DNA from: Verrucomicrobiaceae bacterium
Lineage (GTDB): Bacteria; Verrucomicrobiota; Verrucomicrobiia; Verrucomicrobiales; Akkermansiaceae
DNA: 58,558 nucleotides
Direction of reading: 5' to 3'
Assembly: GCA_027485615.1 (NCBI GenBank)
Contig: JAIXQS010000106.1
Coordinates: forward strand, 1-58,558
Shown here: positions 1 to 8,050 of the stretch, piece after piece
Layout of the letters: every line of letters starts with the position of its first letter
Numbering within the stretch: position 1 is the stretch's first letter
Position numbers and translations under genes: made by a program
Notes under the pieces: model-generated
Database searches by the model: none
What the model was told of the DNA's origin: nothing
The model's input: only the letters and a program-made list of their open reading frames with translations

Positions 1-786
1 ATCCTCACCAAGGCCACCGAGGTCGAGGGCGTCGGCAAAATCGATGTCCGCGTGGACGAGGCCTCCTTCAAGGAGGCGAAAATCGTCATGACCGATCCGC
101 GCTGGGATGTGGCCCTGCTGAAAGTGGATGCCACCGATCTCACACCCGTCGTATGGGCGCCGGACAGCAAGCTCCCGCGAGGCACGTGGGTCGTCGTCAA
201 CGGCGTCACCAGCCGCACGAACCGCCGCGTCCTCGCCGGCATCATCAGCGCCGATGCCCGGGAAATCCCGCCCGAGGGCGGCGCGGTGCTCGGCGTGATT
301 CTCAAGGAAACCAAGAAAGGCCTGGCCGTTGAGGACGTCAGCAAGGACAGCGGAGCCGAGAAAGCCGGGATGAAAAAGGGCGATATCCTCACCTACATCG
401 CCGGAAAGCCGGTCAAGGAAATCGAAGCCCTTGGCAAGATCGTCGGCGAAATGAAGGCCGGAACCGAGGTGAAGGTCACCGTCCTGCGCGACGGGAAAAA
501 GACCGAACTGGAGGTCAAGCTCTCCGCCCGCGGCGATCTTTTCCGCGAGGCCTCCCGCAACGACCAGATGAGCGGCGATTTCTCCAACCGCCGCAGCGGC
601 TTCCCCCGCATCATCCAGCACGACATCCTCGGCTCCTCCATTACCATGGGCGGCCCCGTCCTCGACCTCGAAGGCCGCGCCGTCGGCATGAACATCGCCC
701 GCGCGAACCGCGCCGAAACCTTCGCCATCCCCGTCGAGGAGCTCCGCGAACTCGCTGAGGGCATGGTCAAGCAGGTGGGGAAATAG
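1..786 (+). CDS. S1C (HtrA/Deg)-like protein with an internal PDZ domain, probably inactive; 5' end outside window
   Basis: The frame is open to base 1, so the N-terminus, which would hold the signal peptide and catalytic His, is missing. The start of the visible part reads like the Asp strand of an HtrA protease (RWDVALLKVDA) followed by a strand resembling GEWVVAIG (RGTWVVVNGV). A complete PDZ domain follows, from GGAVLGVIL to about VTVLRDGKKTELEVKL. After it comes a match to the protease segment that carries the nucleophile: IIQHDILGSSITMGGPVLD aligns without gaps to the usual QTDAAINPGNSGGP, but Met replaces the catalytic Ser. The PDZ therefore sits inside the protease fold rather than after it. 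The function is probably binding or chaperoning in the envelope rather than cleavage (inference). The gene ends at TAG 784-786. Confidence 0.8.
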   Translation: MLTKATEVEGVGKIDVRVDEASFKEAKIVMTDPRWDVALLKVDATDLTPVVWAPDSKLPRGTWVVVNGVTSRTNRRVLAGIISADAREIPPEGGAVLGVILKETKKGLAVEDVSKDSGAEKAGMKKGDILTYIAGKPVKEIEALGKIVGEMKAGTEVKVTVLRDGKKTELEVKLSARGDLFREASRNDQMSGDFSNRRSGFPRIIQHDILGSSITMGGPVLDLEGRAVGMNIARANRAETFAIPVEELRELAEGMVKQVGK

Positions 787-811
787 GCTGAGGAAAAATC
801 AGCCGATCTTT

Positions 812-1040
812 GCCCCGTTGGGCCATGTAGGGCTGGGAGCGCGAGTTTGAAACTCGCATGCCCATGAATGGAGAAAAAATAGACCTTCGAGGTTTGTCCT
901 TTTCACTGGTTCATGGGCATGCGGGTAGAAAACCCGCGATCCCAGTGGCGTAATAGATCTTTGAGCTTTGTCTCTTTTGCTGGTTCATGGGCATGCGAGT
1001 TACAAACTCGCGCTCCCAGCCCTACATGGCGCAACGGGGC
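812..1040. repeat. Cluster of three REP-like palindromic units
   Basis: Arms 812-868 and 984-1040 are reverse complements over 57 bases with two mismatches, each carrying the core GGGAGCGCGAGTTTGAAACT or its complement. A third, diverged unit lies at about 909-946 with the core GCGGGTAGAAAACCCGC. All three end in the same TTCATGGGCATGC edge. The two forward units are preceded by similar stretches (880-908 and 955-981). Each core can fold into a small hairpin. The patch fills the gap between the PDZ gene and the convergent lipoprotein gene, the usual place for REP/BIME-type elements. No transposase lies nearby in the window. Confidence 0.8.
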
Positions 1041-1073
1041 GCGGGAAGGGTGACGGGTGGTTGCGCTTTCCCC

Positions 1074-2048
1074 TCACCGTACCTCCGCCGTGCGGACGAA
1101 GTCCACGAATCTGGCGCGCTGGGCGGCGACCATCTTGGCTTCGCCGGTGAGTTTGAAAAACCAGGTGGTATCGGCGGTGCGAAGGATGGCGGCGCTGATG
1201 GCGGCGTGACGGTCGCCGCTGAAGAGGGGCTCGGCGCTGGTCATGTGGATAAGGGTGATGGGGCCGGCGGGGCTGGGGGTGGTCTCGCCGAGGGCGGGGT
1301 CGTCGGCCTTTTCCAAGGGGGGGAGGCGGAGCTGGGCGCGCCAGAGGTTGACGTTTTCGAGGTTGGTGCCACCCTCGCCGGGGAGGGGGACGACGGAGAC
1401 ATCGCCATCGATGCCATCGGGGCCGGTGGCGGGGATACGATAGGTGGCGAAGCGCGGGGGGGCGGGTTCCTGTTTCTCCCAGCTGGCGGGCGGGCGGAGA
1501 TCGAGGGCGGGCATTTCCGCTTCGGCGGTGGAGCCGATCTCGACGCTTTTGAGAAAATCCATGAAGCCGGGGCGGGCGGTCTCGAGGGCGATGGTGAGGG
1601 AGTCGAGCTTGAAGAACCATGTCTCGCCATCCACGGGGATGATGGCGGCGAGGATGCTGCGCTCCGCGCCTTTCAGCTCGAACCAGCGGGCCTCGGTGTC
1701 ACTCTCCGCAAGTGCGATGGCCTCGCCGCCGGTGTCAGGGGAGGGTTCGAGGCCGACCTGCTGGCGCCAGCGGTTGACGTTGGCGGCGGTGCCTCCGGCG
1801 TCGCCGGGGAAACGGGAAACGGCGGCGGTGATGCCGGGGGCGATGCGGTAGAGGGCGAGCTGGAGCTCGCCGGGTTTTTCCTCCTCCCACGTCTCGGGGG
1901 CGAGCCAACGAAGGGGGCGAGGTTCCTTGTTTTTTGCCGGGGCGGGGGTGGTCTCCGTCTCGGCGGCTGCCACGCGGAAGGTGGGGATTTCCTTTTCCTC
2001 TGTGCAGGAGAGCAGCGCGAGGGAGAGGGCTGCGAAAAATGGTTTCAT
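1074..2048 (-). CDS. Putative lipoprotein with two internal repeats, last gene of the cytochrome operon
   Basis: The 324-aa product starts MKPFFAALSLALLSC, a short signal peptide ending in a lipobox-like LLSC, so a lipid-anchored location is likely. After a Pro/Ala/Glu-rich linker there are two homologous halves, each with an NVN-x-WR-x-Q motif (NVNRWRQQVGL and NVNLWRAQLRL) and each ending in a TWFFKL or ARWFEL strand. I do not recognise a characterised family. A paralogue with the same two-domain plan lies at 18669-19715, beside ResB. It follows the decahaem gene in the same direction, 184 bp away across an inverted repeat. A role in cytochrome maturation or docking is suggested only by context. 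Confidence 0.75.
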   Translation of the reverse strand: MKPFFAALSLALLSCTEEKEIPTFRVAAAETETTPAPAKNKEPRPLRWLAPETWEEEKPGELQLALYRIAPGITAAVSRFPGDAGGTAANVNRWRQQVGLEPSPDTGGEAIALAESDTEARWFELKGAERSILAAIIPVDGETWFFKLDSLTIALETARPGFMDFLKSVEIGSTAEAEMPALDLRPPASWEKQEPAPPRFATYRIPATGPDGIDGDVSVVPLPGEGGTNLENVNLWRAQLRLPPLEKADDPALGETTPSPAGPITLIHMTSAEPLFSGDRHAAISAAILRTADTTWFFKLTGEAKMVAAQRARFVDFVRTAEVR

Positions 2049-2077
2049 CTGGGAACGGGCCGCAGGGTGGAAAGTTT

Positions 2078-2203
2078 CAACGCAGAGCCGCGAAGGTCGC
2101 GGAGGGGGCGCGGAGCTTGGGTTGGGGGGGAGTTTTTTGATTTTGGATCATTTCCAGAGGACTGTCTTTGCGATTCCTTTGCGACCTTCGCGGCTTTGCG
2201 TTG
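2078..2203. repeat. Inverted repeat pair, 23-bp arms
   Basis: Arms 2078-2100 (CAACGCAGAGCCGCGAAGGT plus three bases) and 2181-2203 are reverse complements with one mismatch, separated by 80 bp. The sequence resembles the dispersed CGCAGAG-CGCGAAGG repeats common between verrucomicrobial genes (from general knowledge). It lies between the decahaem gene and the lipoprotein gene, both on the minus strand, and could act as a transcript-processing or attenuation hairpin. Confidence 0.6.
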
Positions 2204-2232
2204 TCCTCTTGGCGGAGGAGAGCCAAGCGGCA

Positions 2233-3942
2233 TCACTCATCCGCCTTGGCCGGCGCGGCGGGGGCTTCGCCGAGGGGGGTGAACGGCTTGCTGTTGTGGT
2301 AGGTGTGGCAGCTCGTGCAGCTGTGGTCGATGCCGCCCTGCGGGCTGTGGCAATCTGTACAGGATTTGATGGAGGGGAGGTTGAGGTCGCTGGTGAGCTC
2401 GCTCTTCATGACGTCGTGGCAATCGAGGCAGGTGAGGCCTTTCTCGTGGAGGGAGTGGTCGAATTTCCCGAGTGTCATCCAGCGGACGGGGACGGCGACC
2501 TTCTCGATCTTGGGCGTGGCGTTGATGCTTTCGGCCGGTTTCACCTCATGGCAGACGGCGCAGCCGGTGAAGGCGGCGCGCTGGCCGCCGGAGAATTTGG
2601 TTCCCTTGTCGGAGAAGAAGACCATGTGCTCGAGATCCTCGCCGGTTTCATACTGGCCCTCGATGCTTTCCCTTTTCCCCTTTATGTAAGCGATGAGATC
2701 CTCGCGGCCGGTGATGCCCTCGATGTCGCGGCCGAATTCCTCATACTGGATGTTGAGGCTGCGGAGAAAGGCGCGGACGTAGTAGGGATCGCCATGCGGG
2801 AGGGTGAGGCCGGGGGTGGTCTCGTCGAACTGGAGGGTGTGGCACTCGGTGCAGTGTTTCTCGTAGGTGATGGGCTGCTGGTATTCGCCGCGACCGTCCT
2901 GCTCGTGGCAATCGGCGCAATTGAGTTCGCGAGGCATGGCACCTTTTCCCATGTGGACGGCATGGTTGAACTTGAGGGTGTTGGTGTCCTGGATCTTGCC
3001 AGCCAAGCTGTCCTTGATCTGGCGGAACTCGGGGTGATCGGTGTGGAAGTCGTTGATGACCTCGGTGTAGCCGCCCTCGGGGCGAACGCGGGCGGGAACC
3101 GTGCCATCGCTGCCGCCTGTGAAATTCGGGAAGGAGTGGGGACTGATTTTCGCGCCGAGATCGCGGGATTTCGCCATGAGATCGGCGTCGCCGTGGCAGG
3201 CGGTGCAGTAGGCGCTGTCCGCCGGAGGCATGAAGCCGCTGGTGCCGTGCTCCTTATGGCACTCCTGGCAGGCGAAATTCGCGGGCATGTTCGGCTGGTG
3301 AAACTCCATGCCCTGGTGGCAGGCGAGGCAGCTCTTGTCCATGGCGGAGGATTCGACGGGGCCGCGCTTGATGAGATCGGCGGGGGCGAGGCCTTCCTTG
3401 AAGGCTCCGAGGGCTTTCGCGTGCCATGAGGCGGCGCCGTCCTTCGCGCCGTCGTGGCAGGCGGCGCAGGTGCTGGCATCGCCGGACATCTTCCTGTGGA
3501 CGTTTGCGAAATGCTCGCTCGAGTGGACGCTGGAGATCGGGCCGGGGTTCACGAAACCATCGCGCATGCTGCGGCTGACACCGATGAGGAGCAGCAGCAC
3601 GGTGGCGATGCAGGTGAAAACGACGGCGAGTTTCCGCATGGAGCGGAGGCTGCGGCGCGGGCGGCATTTCGGGATGGCGTTGCAGCAGGAGCCGTCTGGC
3701 ATCGGGCCGTTCTCGCATTTACCGCCGCCTGATTTCGGGCGTGTGCATGACCAATGGCCCTTCGTCTCGCCGGGTTTTGTCACCAGTTTCGGCGAGCACT
3801 CGAAGGTGGCGCGGCATTCGCCCTTCGGCGAGGGGCCGATCCGGCAGGGGCAGCCCTCGCAGGCATGGCCGCATTCCCAGTTCAGGTTGGGGCGGACATA
3901 TTCGTGGGAGGCGAACTCGGGGGATTTCCTGTCGTTTTTCAT
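2233..3942 (-). CDS. Membrane-anchored decahaem cytochrome c with Cys-rich N-terminal domain
   Basis: The 569-aa product has three parts. Residues 1-100 are soluble and carry many cysteines, including CGHACEGCPC and two copies of a C-x2-GP-x-P-x-G-x-C type motif (CRIGPSPKGEC and CENGPMPDGSC). Residues about 104-123 form one transmembrane helix. From residue 159 onward there are ten CXXCH haem sites: CAACH, CLACH, CQECH, CTACH, CADCH, CTECH, CAVCH, CLDCH, CTDCH and CTSCH. The positive residues before the helix place the N-terminus in the cytoplasm and the haems in the periplasm. The start ATG overlaps the stop of the upstream cytochrome b gene (ATGA), so the two are translationally coupled. 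The likely role is a periplasmic electron acceptor and wire for the cytochrome b. Confidence 0.9.
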   Translation of the reverse strand: MKNDRKSPEFASHEYVRPNLNWECGHACEGCPCRIGPSPKGECRATFECSPKLVTKPGETKGHWSCTRPKSGGGKCENGPMPDGSCCNAIPKCRPRRSLRSMRKLAVVFTCIATVLLLLIGVSRSMRDGFVNPGPISSVHSSEHFANVHRKMSGDASTCAACHDGAKDGAASWHAKALGAFKEGLAPADLIKRGPVESSAMDKSCLACHQGMEFHQPNMPANFACQECHKEHGTSGFMPPADSAYCTACHGDADLMAKSRDLGAKISPHSFPNFTGGSDGTVPARVRPEGGYTEVINDFHTDHPEFRQIKDSLAGKIQDTNTLKFNHAVHMGKGAMPRELNCADCHEQDGRGEYQQPITYEKHCTECHTLQFDETTPGLTLPHGDPYYVRAFLRSLNIQYEEFGRDIEGITGREDLIAYIKGKRESIEGQYETGEDLEHMVFFSDKGTKFSGGQRAAFTGCAVCHEVKPAESINATPKIEKVAVPVRWMTLGKFDHSLHEKGLTCLDCHDVMKSELTSDLNLPSIKSCTDCHSPQGGIDHSCTSCHTYHNSKPFTPLGEAPAAPAKADE

Positions 3943-4775
3943 GGGGCGGAACCGGAGAACGAGTAAACGACGACGACGTGCGCCACGCTGAGGATGAGGA
4001 GGGAGTAGCTGAGCGGGATGTGGGCGAAAAGCCAGACACGCAAGGTGAGCTGGAGGGCGTATTGGTAATCGAGCATGTGCTTGCGCTCGACGAGATCCTC
4101 CAGTTTTCCGAGCATGTCGAGTTCCGTCCTTTTCGCGTAGCGGCGGATCTCACCGAACTGCGAGCGGTGCGATGCCAGCGGGCTTTGCGAGCGCAAGAGG
4201 TGCGCGGCAAGATTGCGGGGTTTTGCGAAAAACAGGCCGATCCTGTCCGTGAAAAACTCCGCGATCACCGGCGAGGTCTGGTTGTCCACGCCGGCGAGCA
4301 GCAGTGCCTCGGCTTCCTTGCGGAGGGAGGTCCGGACATGGGGCATGCGCTCGAAAGGTGTCTCGAAGCCCGCGACGGTGAGCCTTTTCGGAAACGAGCG
4401 GCTGATCCAAAGCCCGATCACGCCGCTCACAAACACGATGGCGAAGATGACTGCGATGATCTGGTTTAGCAGGCCATGTGGCCACGAGAAACCGATGTGA
4501 ACGAAAAACAGCGCACCCGAGATGATGCCGACATAGATGTGCACCTGTAGCCAGAAGCCCACGCTGCCCATTCGGAGGAAGGGGACTTTTTTCCGGAAGT
4601 TGAAGAAGGTGAGGAAAAGCATCACCGCGAGGAAAATCCAACCGCTGAGGTAAGCATGGCGCGGATAGAGCGGCGCCAGAAACAGATATGCCGCGAAGAG
4701 CCCCCCCACCACGAAGATGGTGAGCAGCAATCCCGCGAAACGGCGGCGGACAAGATCTAGTTCTTTCTTAGCCAA
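3939..4775 (-). CDS. Dihaem cytochrome b-like integral membrane protein
   Basis: The product is 278 aa with about six hydrophobic helices. Two helices each carry a His pair with exactly thirteen residues between them: H79/H93 (VHIYVG...FVHIGF) and H252/H266 (FAHIPL...VAHVVV). That is the classic arrangement for two stacked b haems held between two helices. A hydrophilic loop of about 110 residues separates the helix groups. I chose TTG 4775 as start because no ATG or GTG precedes the first helix and TTG overlaps the end of the upstream Fe-S gene by 19 bases. The family is not recognised by name. By context it takes electrons from the cytoplasmic Fe-S protein and passes them to the periplasmic decahaem cytochrome. 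Confidence 0.8.
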   Translation of the reverse strand: MAKKELDLVRRRFAGLLLTIFVVGGLFAAYLFLAPLYPRHAYLSGWIFLAVMLFLTFFNFRKKVPFLRMGSVGFWLQVHIYVGIISGALFFVHIGFSWPHGLLNQIIAVIFAIVFVSGVIGLWISRSFPKRLTVAGFETPFERMPHVRTSLRKEAEALLLAGVDNQTSPVIAEFFTDRIGLFFAKPRNLAAHLLRSQSPLASHRSQFGEIRRYAKRTELDMLGKLEDLVERKHMLDYQYALQLTLRVWLFAHIPLSYSLLILSVAHVVVVYSFSGSAP

Positions 4776-6493
4776 TGTGCGATCGGGGTGATACGGGTGA
4801 GGTTGGTGCGGGTGAGGGCGTCGTGCGGACAGGCGTTGACGCAGGCGGGGCCGCTTTTCTGCTCCACGCAGAAGTCGCACTTGGTGGCCTTGAGGATGGG
4901 CTGGAACTCATCATCCACGAGGAACTCGCCCTTTTCGGAGCGCACCTCGACCATGCGGATGGAGTCGTAGGGGCAGTTGTTCGCGCAGGCGGTGCAGCCG
5001 ATGCAGGTGGCGGGGTTGATCACCACCTCGCCGCCGAAGCTGGTGCGGTGGATCGCTCCGGTGGGGCACCCGATCATGCAGACCGGATCGACGCAGTGCA
5101 TGCACGCGTTGGCGATCATCAGGTTATCGATGATAGGCCCGTGGCGGAGAAAGCGCGGGTTGCCGTCGTGCGTGGAGGCGCAGGCGCGGACGCAGTCGTC
5201 GCAGCGGGTGCAGCGATCCATGTCGATGACCATGGATTTCGTGCCGTTGAGGAAACGGTGCTCCGCCAGGAACTCCATCAGGCCGGCGGGCGGGGCTTCC
5301 TCGCCCTCATCGAGACCTGCGTCGGCGACATCTGGTAAGAGCGCGGAGCCGAGCTCTGCGGCCGCCCATTCGCGGTTTGCGAATTTCTCCAGCGCGGCGG
5401 TGGGGATGAAAATCAGGTGGGCGTATCCGAGGGAGCGGAGTGAGTGGGTGGCTTGCAGGCCGTCATCGGGCTTTTTCCAATGGTTCGCGATCTCGCCGAA
5501 GCCGAACACGCTGCCCGCGCCGATGTAGTTGAGCGTCCGCTCGCCGCCGCCGTATTTGCGGCTGACGCGGCAGAAGCCGGCGCGGATCATGTGGATGCCG
5601 TTGAGATAATCGCCTTCCCGTACGATCACCGGTTCGTTGGCGCTGGCGGTTTCGCCATCCTTGGCCAGCCGCTTGTAAGCGCCGGACCAGTTGTAATCGC
5701 CGTAGGTTTCCAACTGCGCCGCGTCGCAAAGTTCCTTGTAGGAGGTATCGTCGAGGTGGTCGAAAAGCGGGTGGTTGCTGAGGAATGCCTTCAGCGAGTT
5801 TTCCCGGTAAATCTTGTCGATCCGCGCCTTGAGTGCGGGATCGTATTTCATGATGTCGCGCAGGCCTTCCCATGTGAACTCAAGCAGGCGGGTGACCGGC
5901 GAGGCGGCGACGACCGTGGCGGTGCGCGGCATCCGGCTGAGCGCGGAAATTTCCCCGAACATGCTGCCCTCACCAAGCTTCGCGGTCTGCGATCCTGAAA
6001 CGATGCGAGGGTAATCCTGGAGATAAACGGAAGACTTACCTTTGTCCAGGGAAGCGCTTTTTTTGTCGCTGGCGCGCGGCGAGCGTTTCCGCCAGCCCTC
6101 GGGCTCCGGGTTGTTGTTCCAAAGCTGCGCAAGGCGGGCGACGAAGGTTTTCTTGGCCCTGACGGCGCGACCCAACAGGCGGGGATCGATCTCGGGGCGT
6201 ATTACCACGTCCACCTCGCCGGTGAGGACCAGAAAGGCGGAGGTGCCGTAGTCGTCCTTGCGGAGGATGATTTCGCCGGAGCCGTATTCACGCACGGCGG
6301 AGTCATTTCTCAGGATTTCGCGCAGCGGGGTTCCCGCAGGGAAGCGCGATGCGTCCATCTGGGAAAACGGCTCCGATGCGAGAAGCATGTCGAGCGTGTC
6401 CTCGCCCATATTGGGGTCGAGTGGTTCGCCCCAACGCGGGGGGCGTTCCGCCTGGCGGACGAGGGAAGCGAGATTGGTATCGGATTGCGCCAT
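4757..6493 (-). CDS. Twin cyclic-nucleotide-binding domain protein fused to four-cluster ferredoxin
   Basis: The product is 578 aa. Residues about 45-240 and 250-385 look like two CRP/cNMP-type beta-roll domains; the first contains LGEGSMFGEISAL and PRTATVVA, the second GAGSVFGFGEIA. From residue 428 on there is an NrfC/DmsB-like iron-sulfur domain with four cysteine groups (CTRCDDCVRAC, CMHCVDPVCMIGC, CIGCTACANNC and CDFCVEQKSGPACVNAC), enough for four [4Fe-4S] clusters. There is no helix-turn-helix, signal peptide or membrane helix, so it is cytoplasmic and not a transcription factor. It lies 10 bp after the FAD reductase gene and overlaps the cytochrome b gene, so it is probably the soluble relay between them, perhaps gated by a nucleotide. 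The first beta-roll has an insertion of about 60 residues. Confidence 0.88.
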   Translation of the reverse strand: MAQSDTNLASLVRQAERPPRWGEPLDPNMGEDTLDMLLASEPFSQMDASRFPAGTPLREILRNDSAVREYGSGEIILRKDDYGTSAFLVLTGEVDVVIRPEIDPRLLGRAVRAKKTFVARLAQLWNNNPEPEGWRKRSPRASDKKSASLDKGKSSVYLQDYPRIVSGSQTAKLGEGSMFGEISALSRMPRTATVVAASPVTRLLEFTWEGLRDIMKYDPALKARIDKIYRENSLKAFLSNHPLFDHLDDTSYKELCDAAQLETYGDYNWSGAYKRLAKDGETASANEPVIVREGDYLNGIHMIRAGFCRVSRKYGGGERTLNYIGAGSVFGFGEIANHWKKPDDGLQATHSLRSLGYAHLIFIPTAALEKFANREWAAAELGSALLPDVADAGLDEGEEAPPAGLMEFLAEHRFLNGTKSMVIDMDRCTRCDDCVRACASTHDGNPRFLRHGPIIDNLMIANACMHCVDPVCMIGCPTGAIHRTSFGGEVVINPATCIGCTACANNCPYDSIRMVEVRSEKGEFLVDDEFQPILKATKCDFCVEQKSGPACVNACPHDALTRTNLTRITPIAHWLRKN

Positions 6494-6503
6494 GGAGTTT
6501 GTT

Positions 6504-7790
6504 TCAGGCGTCGATCACCATGTTCGTGCAGGGGCGGGAGATGCAGGACAGGCAGCTTCCCTCATCGACTTCGTGACCCGGTTCCAGATCGTATTCGACA
6601 TTGCCCTTTTTCACCGCCACGAGGCATGAGCCGCAGCTGCCGGCTCCGCAACTGAAGTCGATAGCAACACCATGCTTTTCAGCGAACGCGTGGAGATTCG
6701 CGGAGTCCGGTTCCCATGCGACCTTTTTGCCGGTGCGGGAAAACTCGATCTCGAAGGCGGGCATGTCGGTAGCGGCTGCCTTGGGTGCGGCATCCTTCGC
6801 ACCTGCTTTGACAGTTGCGGGGCCGAACGCCTCGAACTTCACGTCCTTTTTCGGAACGCCCCATTCATAAAGCCCCGATACCAGCGAATCCATGAACGGC
6901 CCGGGTCCGCAAAGATAATATTCGAAATTGCTGGAAGGCAGGACTTCTTTCATCAGATCGACACTGACGCGGCTGTGATGGTTGTAATCCTGGCCTTTTA
7001 TATCTTTCTCATCCGGGCGGCTGTAACAAATATGCAGCCGCATGTTCGGGTTCTTCTTCTGGAGCTCGATCACCTCGTCGCGGAACATATGATCCACGCC
7101 GCTGCGGCATCCGAAGAAGAAATAAATCTCCCTCTTGTCGTTGATATGTGTGAGCACGCGGGCCATCGCGAGCATGGGGGTGATGCCAATGCCGCCGGAA
7201 ATGAGGACGACGGGGCGATCCACCTCAACATCGAGATAGAATTTCCCGGAAGGAGCTTTCACGTTGAGAAGATCACCTTCGGAAACATGGTCAGCGAAGT
7301 AATTAGAGACCACGCCGGGCGTCCCGTCATCTTTCGTGTAACGCTTGATCGTGACGCGGTAGTGGGCGTCGCTGAGAGGACCATCGGAAAGGGAGTAGCA
7401 GCGGATCTGCGCCTTGGGGGCGCCGGGCGGCTGGACTTCGAAGGTGAGGTATTGGCCGGGCTTGAAGGTAGGCAACGGCCTGCCGTTGTGAGGTGAGAGG
7501 TAGTAGGAAAAGGTGTCGTTACATTCCTCGACCTTTTTTGTGACCGTGAACTTCCGATATCCGTTCCACGCCACCTCGGGGGCTGCCTGCGCCTTGAGGT
7601 TCAGAACGTCGATCTTTCTCCCCAGCGCGGCGAGTTCAAGGCGGCTGCGCTGCGCTTCGAAAGCGAAGCGACGCGCGGCCGCCCACCATTGCGTGGCGAT
7701 GTAGCCGAGCATTAGCACGACGCCGGCCATGCCGATGACGAGGAATGGATCCGAGAAGGCAGAGGAACGGAGGAGTATCTCGGGGTTCAC
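6504..7790 (-). CDS. Membrane-anchored FAD/NAD(P) oxidoreductase with C-terminal 2Fe-2S ferredoxin domain
   Basis: The 428-aa product has one N-terminal membrane helix (about 14-36), then a ferredoxin-NADP reductase module: FAD motif RCYSLS (130-135), nucleotide-binding GGIGITPM (199-206) and the C-terminal YYLCGPGPFM motif. A plant-type 2Fe-2S domain closes the protein, with C381, C386, C389 and a fourth Cys in the 413-421 cluster. The fold order matches NqrF and aromatic oxygenase reductases, but no Nqr genes are present. The start is GTG 7790; it is the first gene of a five-gene minus-strand operon. The likely role is to oxidise NAD(P)H and feed the four-cluster Fe-S protein encoded 10 bp downstream. 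Confidence 0.9.
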   Translation of the reverse strand: MNPEILLRSSAFSDPFLVIGMAGVVLMLGYIATQWWAAARRFAFEAQRSRLELAALGRKIDVLNLKAQAAPEVAWNGYRKFTVTKKVEECNDTFSYYLSPHNGRPLPTFKPGQYLTFEVQPPGAPKAQIRCYSLSDGPLSDAHYRVTIKRYTKDDGTPGVVSNYFADHVSEGDLLNVKAPSGKFYLDVEVDRPVVLISGGIGITPMLAMARVLTHINDKREIYFFFGCRSGVDHMFRDEVIELQKKNPNMRLHICYSRPDEKDIKGQDYNHHSRVSVDLMKEVLPSSNFEYYLCGPGPFMDSLVSGLYEWGVPKKDVKFEAFGPATVKAGAKDAAPKAAATDMPAFEIEFSRTGKKVAWEPDSANLHAFAEKHGVAIDFSCGAGSCGSCLVAVKKGNVEYDLEPGHEVDEGSCLSCISRPCTNMVIDA

Positions 7791-8050
7791 GGCTTGGCGA
7801 TTTCTTGGTTAGAAATAATACGGATCTGTGCATACTTGTCGGATGTCCGGTGCCATCCCTAACAACTTGCTTTACTTCCGCTGACGCTAGGAAAACCAAA
7901 TTAGCGACGCATAGTCAACCCCCTACTTCGAAGGCGGCGATCAATGCCCTAGCAGAAACATGTGGTGATATCTGTAATGCACCGGACTCTATGGTAGTTT
8001 GTTTAATTGGCTTGCCACGGTGGCGTCCGAAGAGTTAAGAAACTCGTCAG
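7791..8050. promoter_or_regulatory. Divergent promoter region between the two cytochrome operons
   Basis: These 260 bases separate GTG 7790 (minus) from ATG 8051 (plus) and are visibly more AT-rich than the flanking genes. No convincing ORF, tRNA or repeat is seen. They must hold the promoters of both operons, so shared regulation is likely, but I could not assign -35/-10 boxes or an operator with confidence. Confidence 0.5.

Noticed and set aside
5358..5365. Idea that GCGGCCGC is depleted because of the NotI-like enzyme
   Set aside because: The sequence is present here and at 7675 and 45021, among others, so no depletion is evident in this window.
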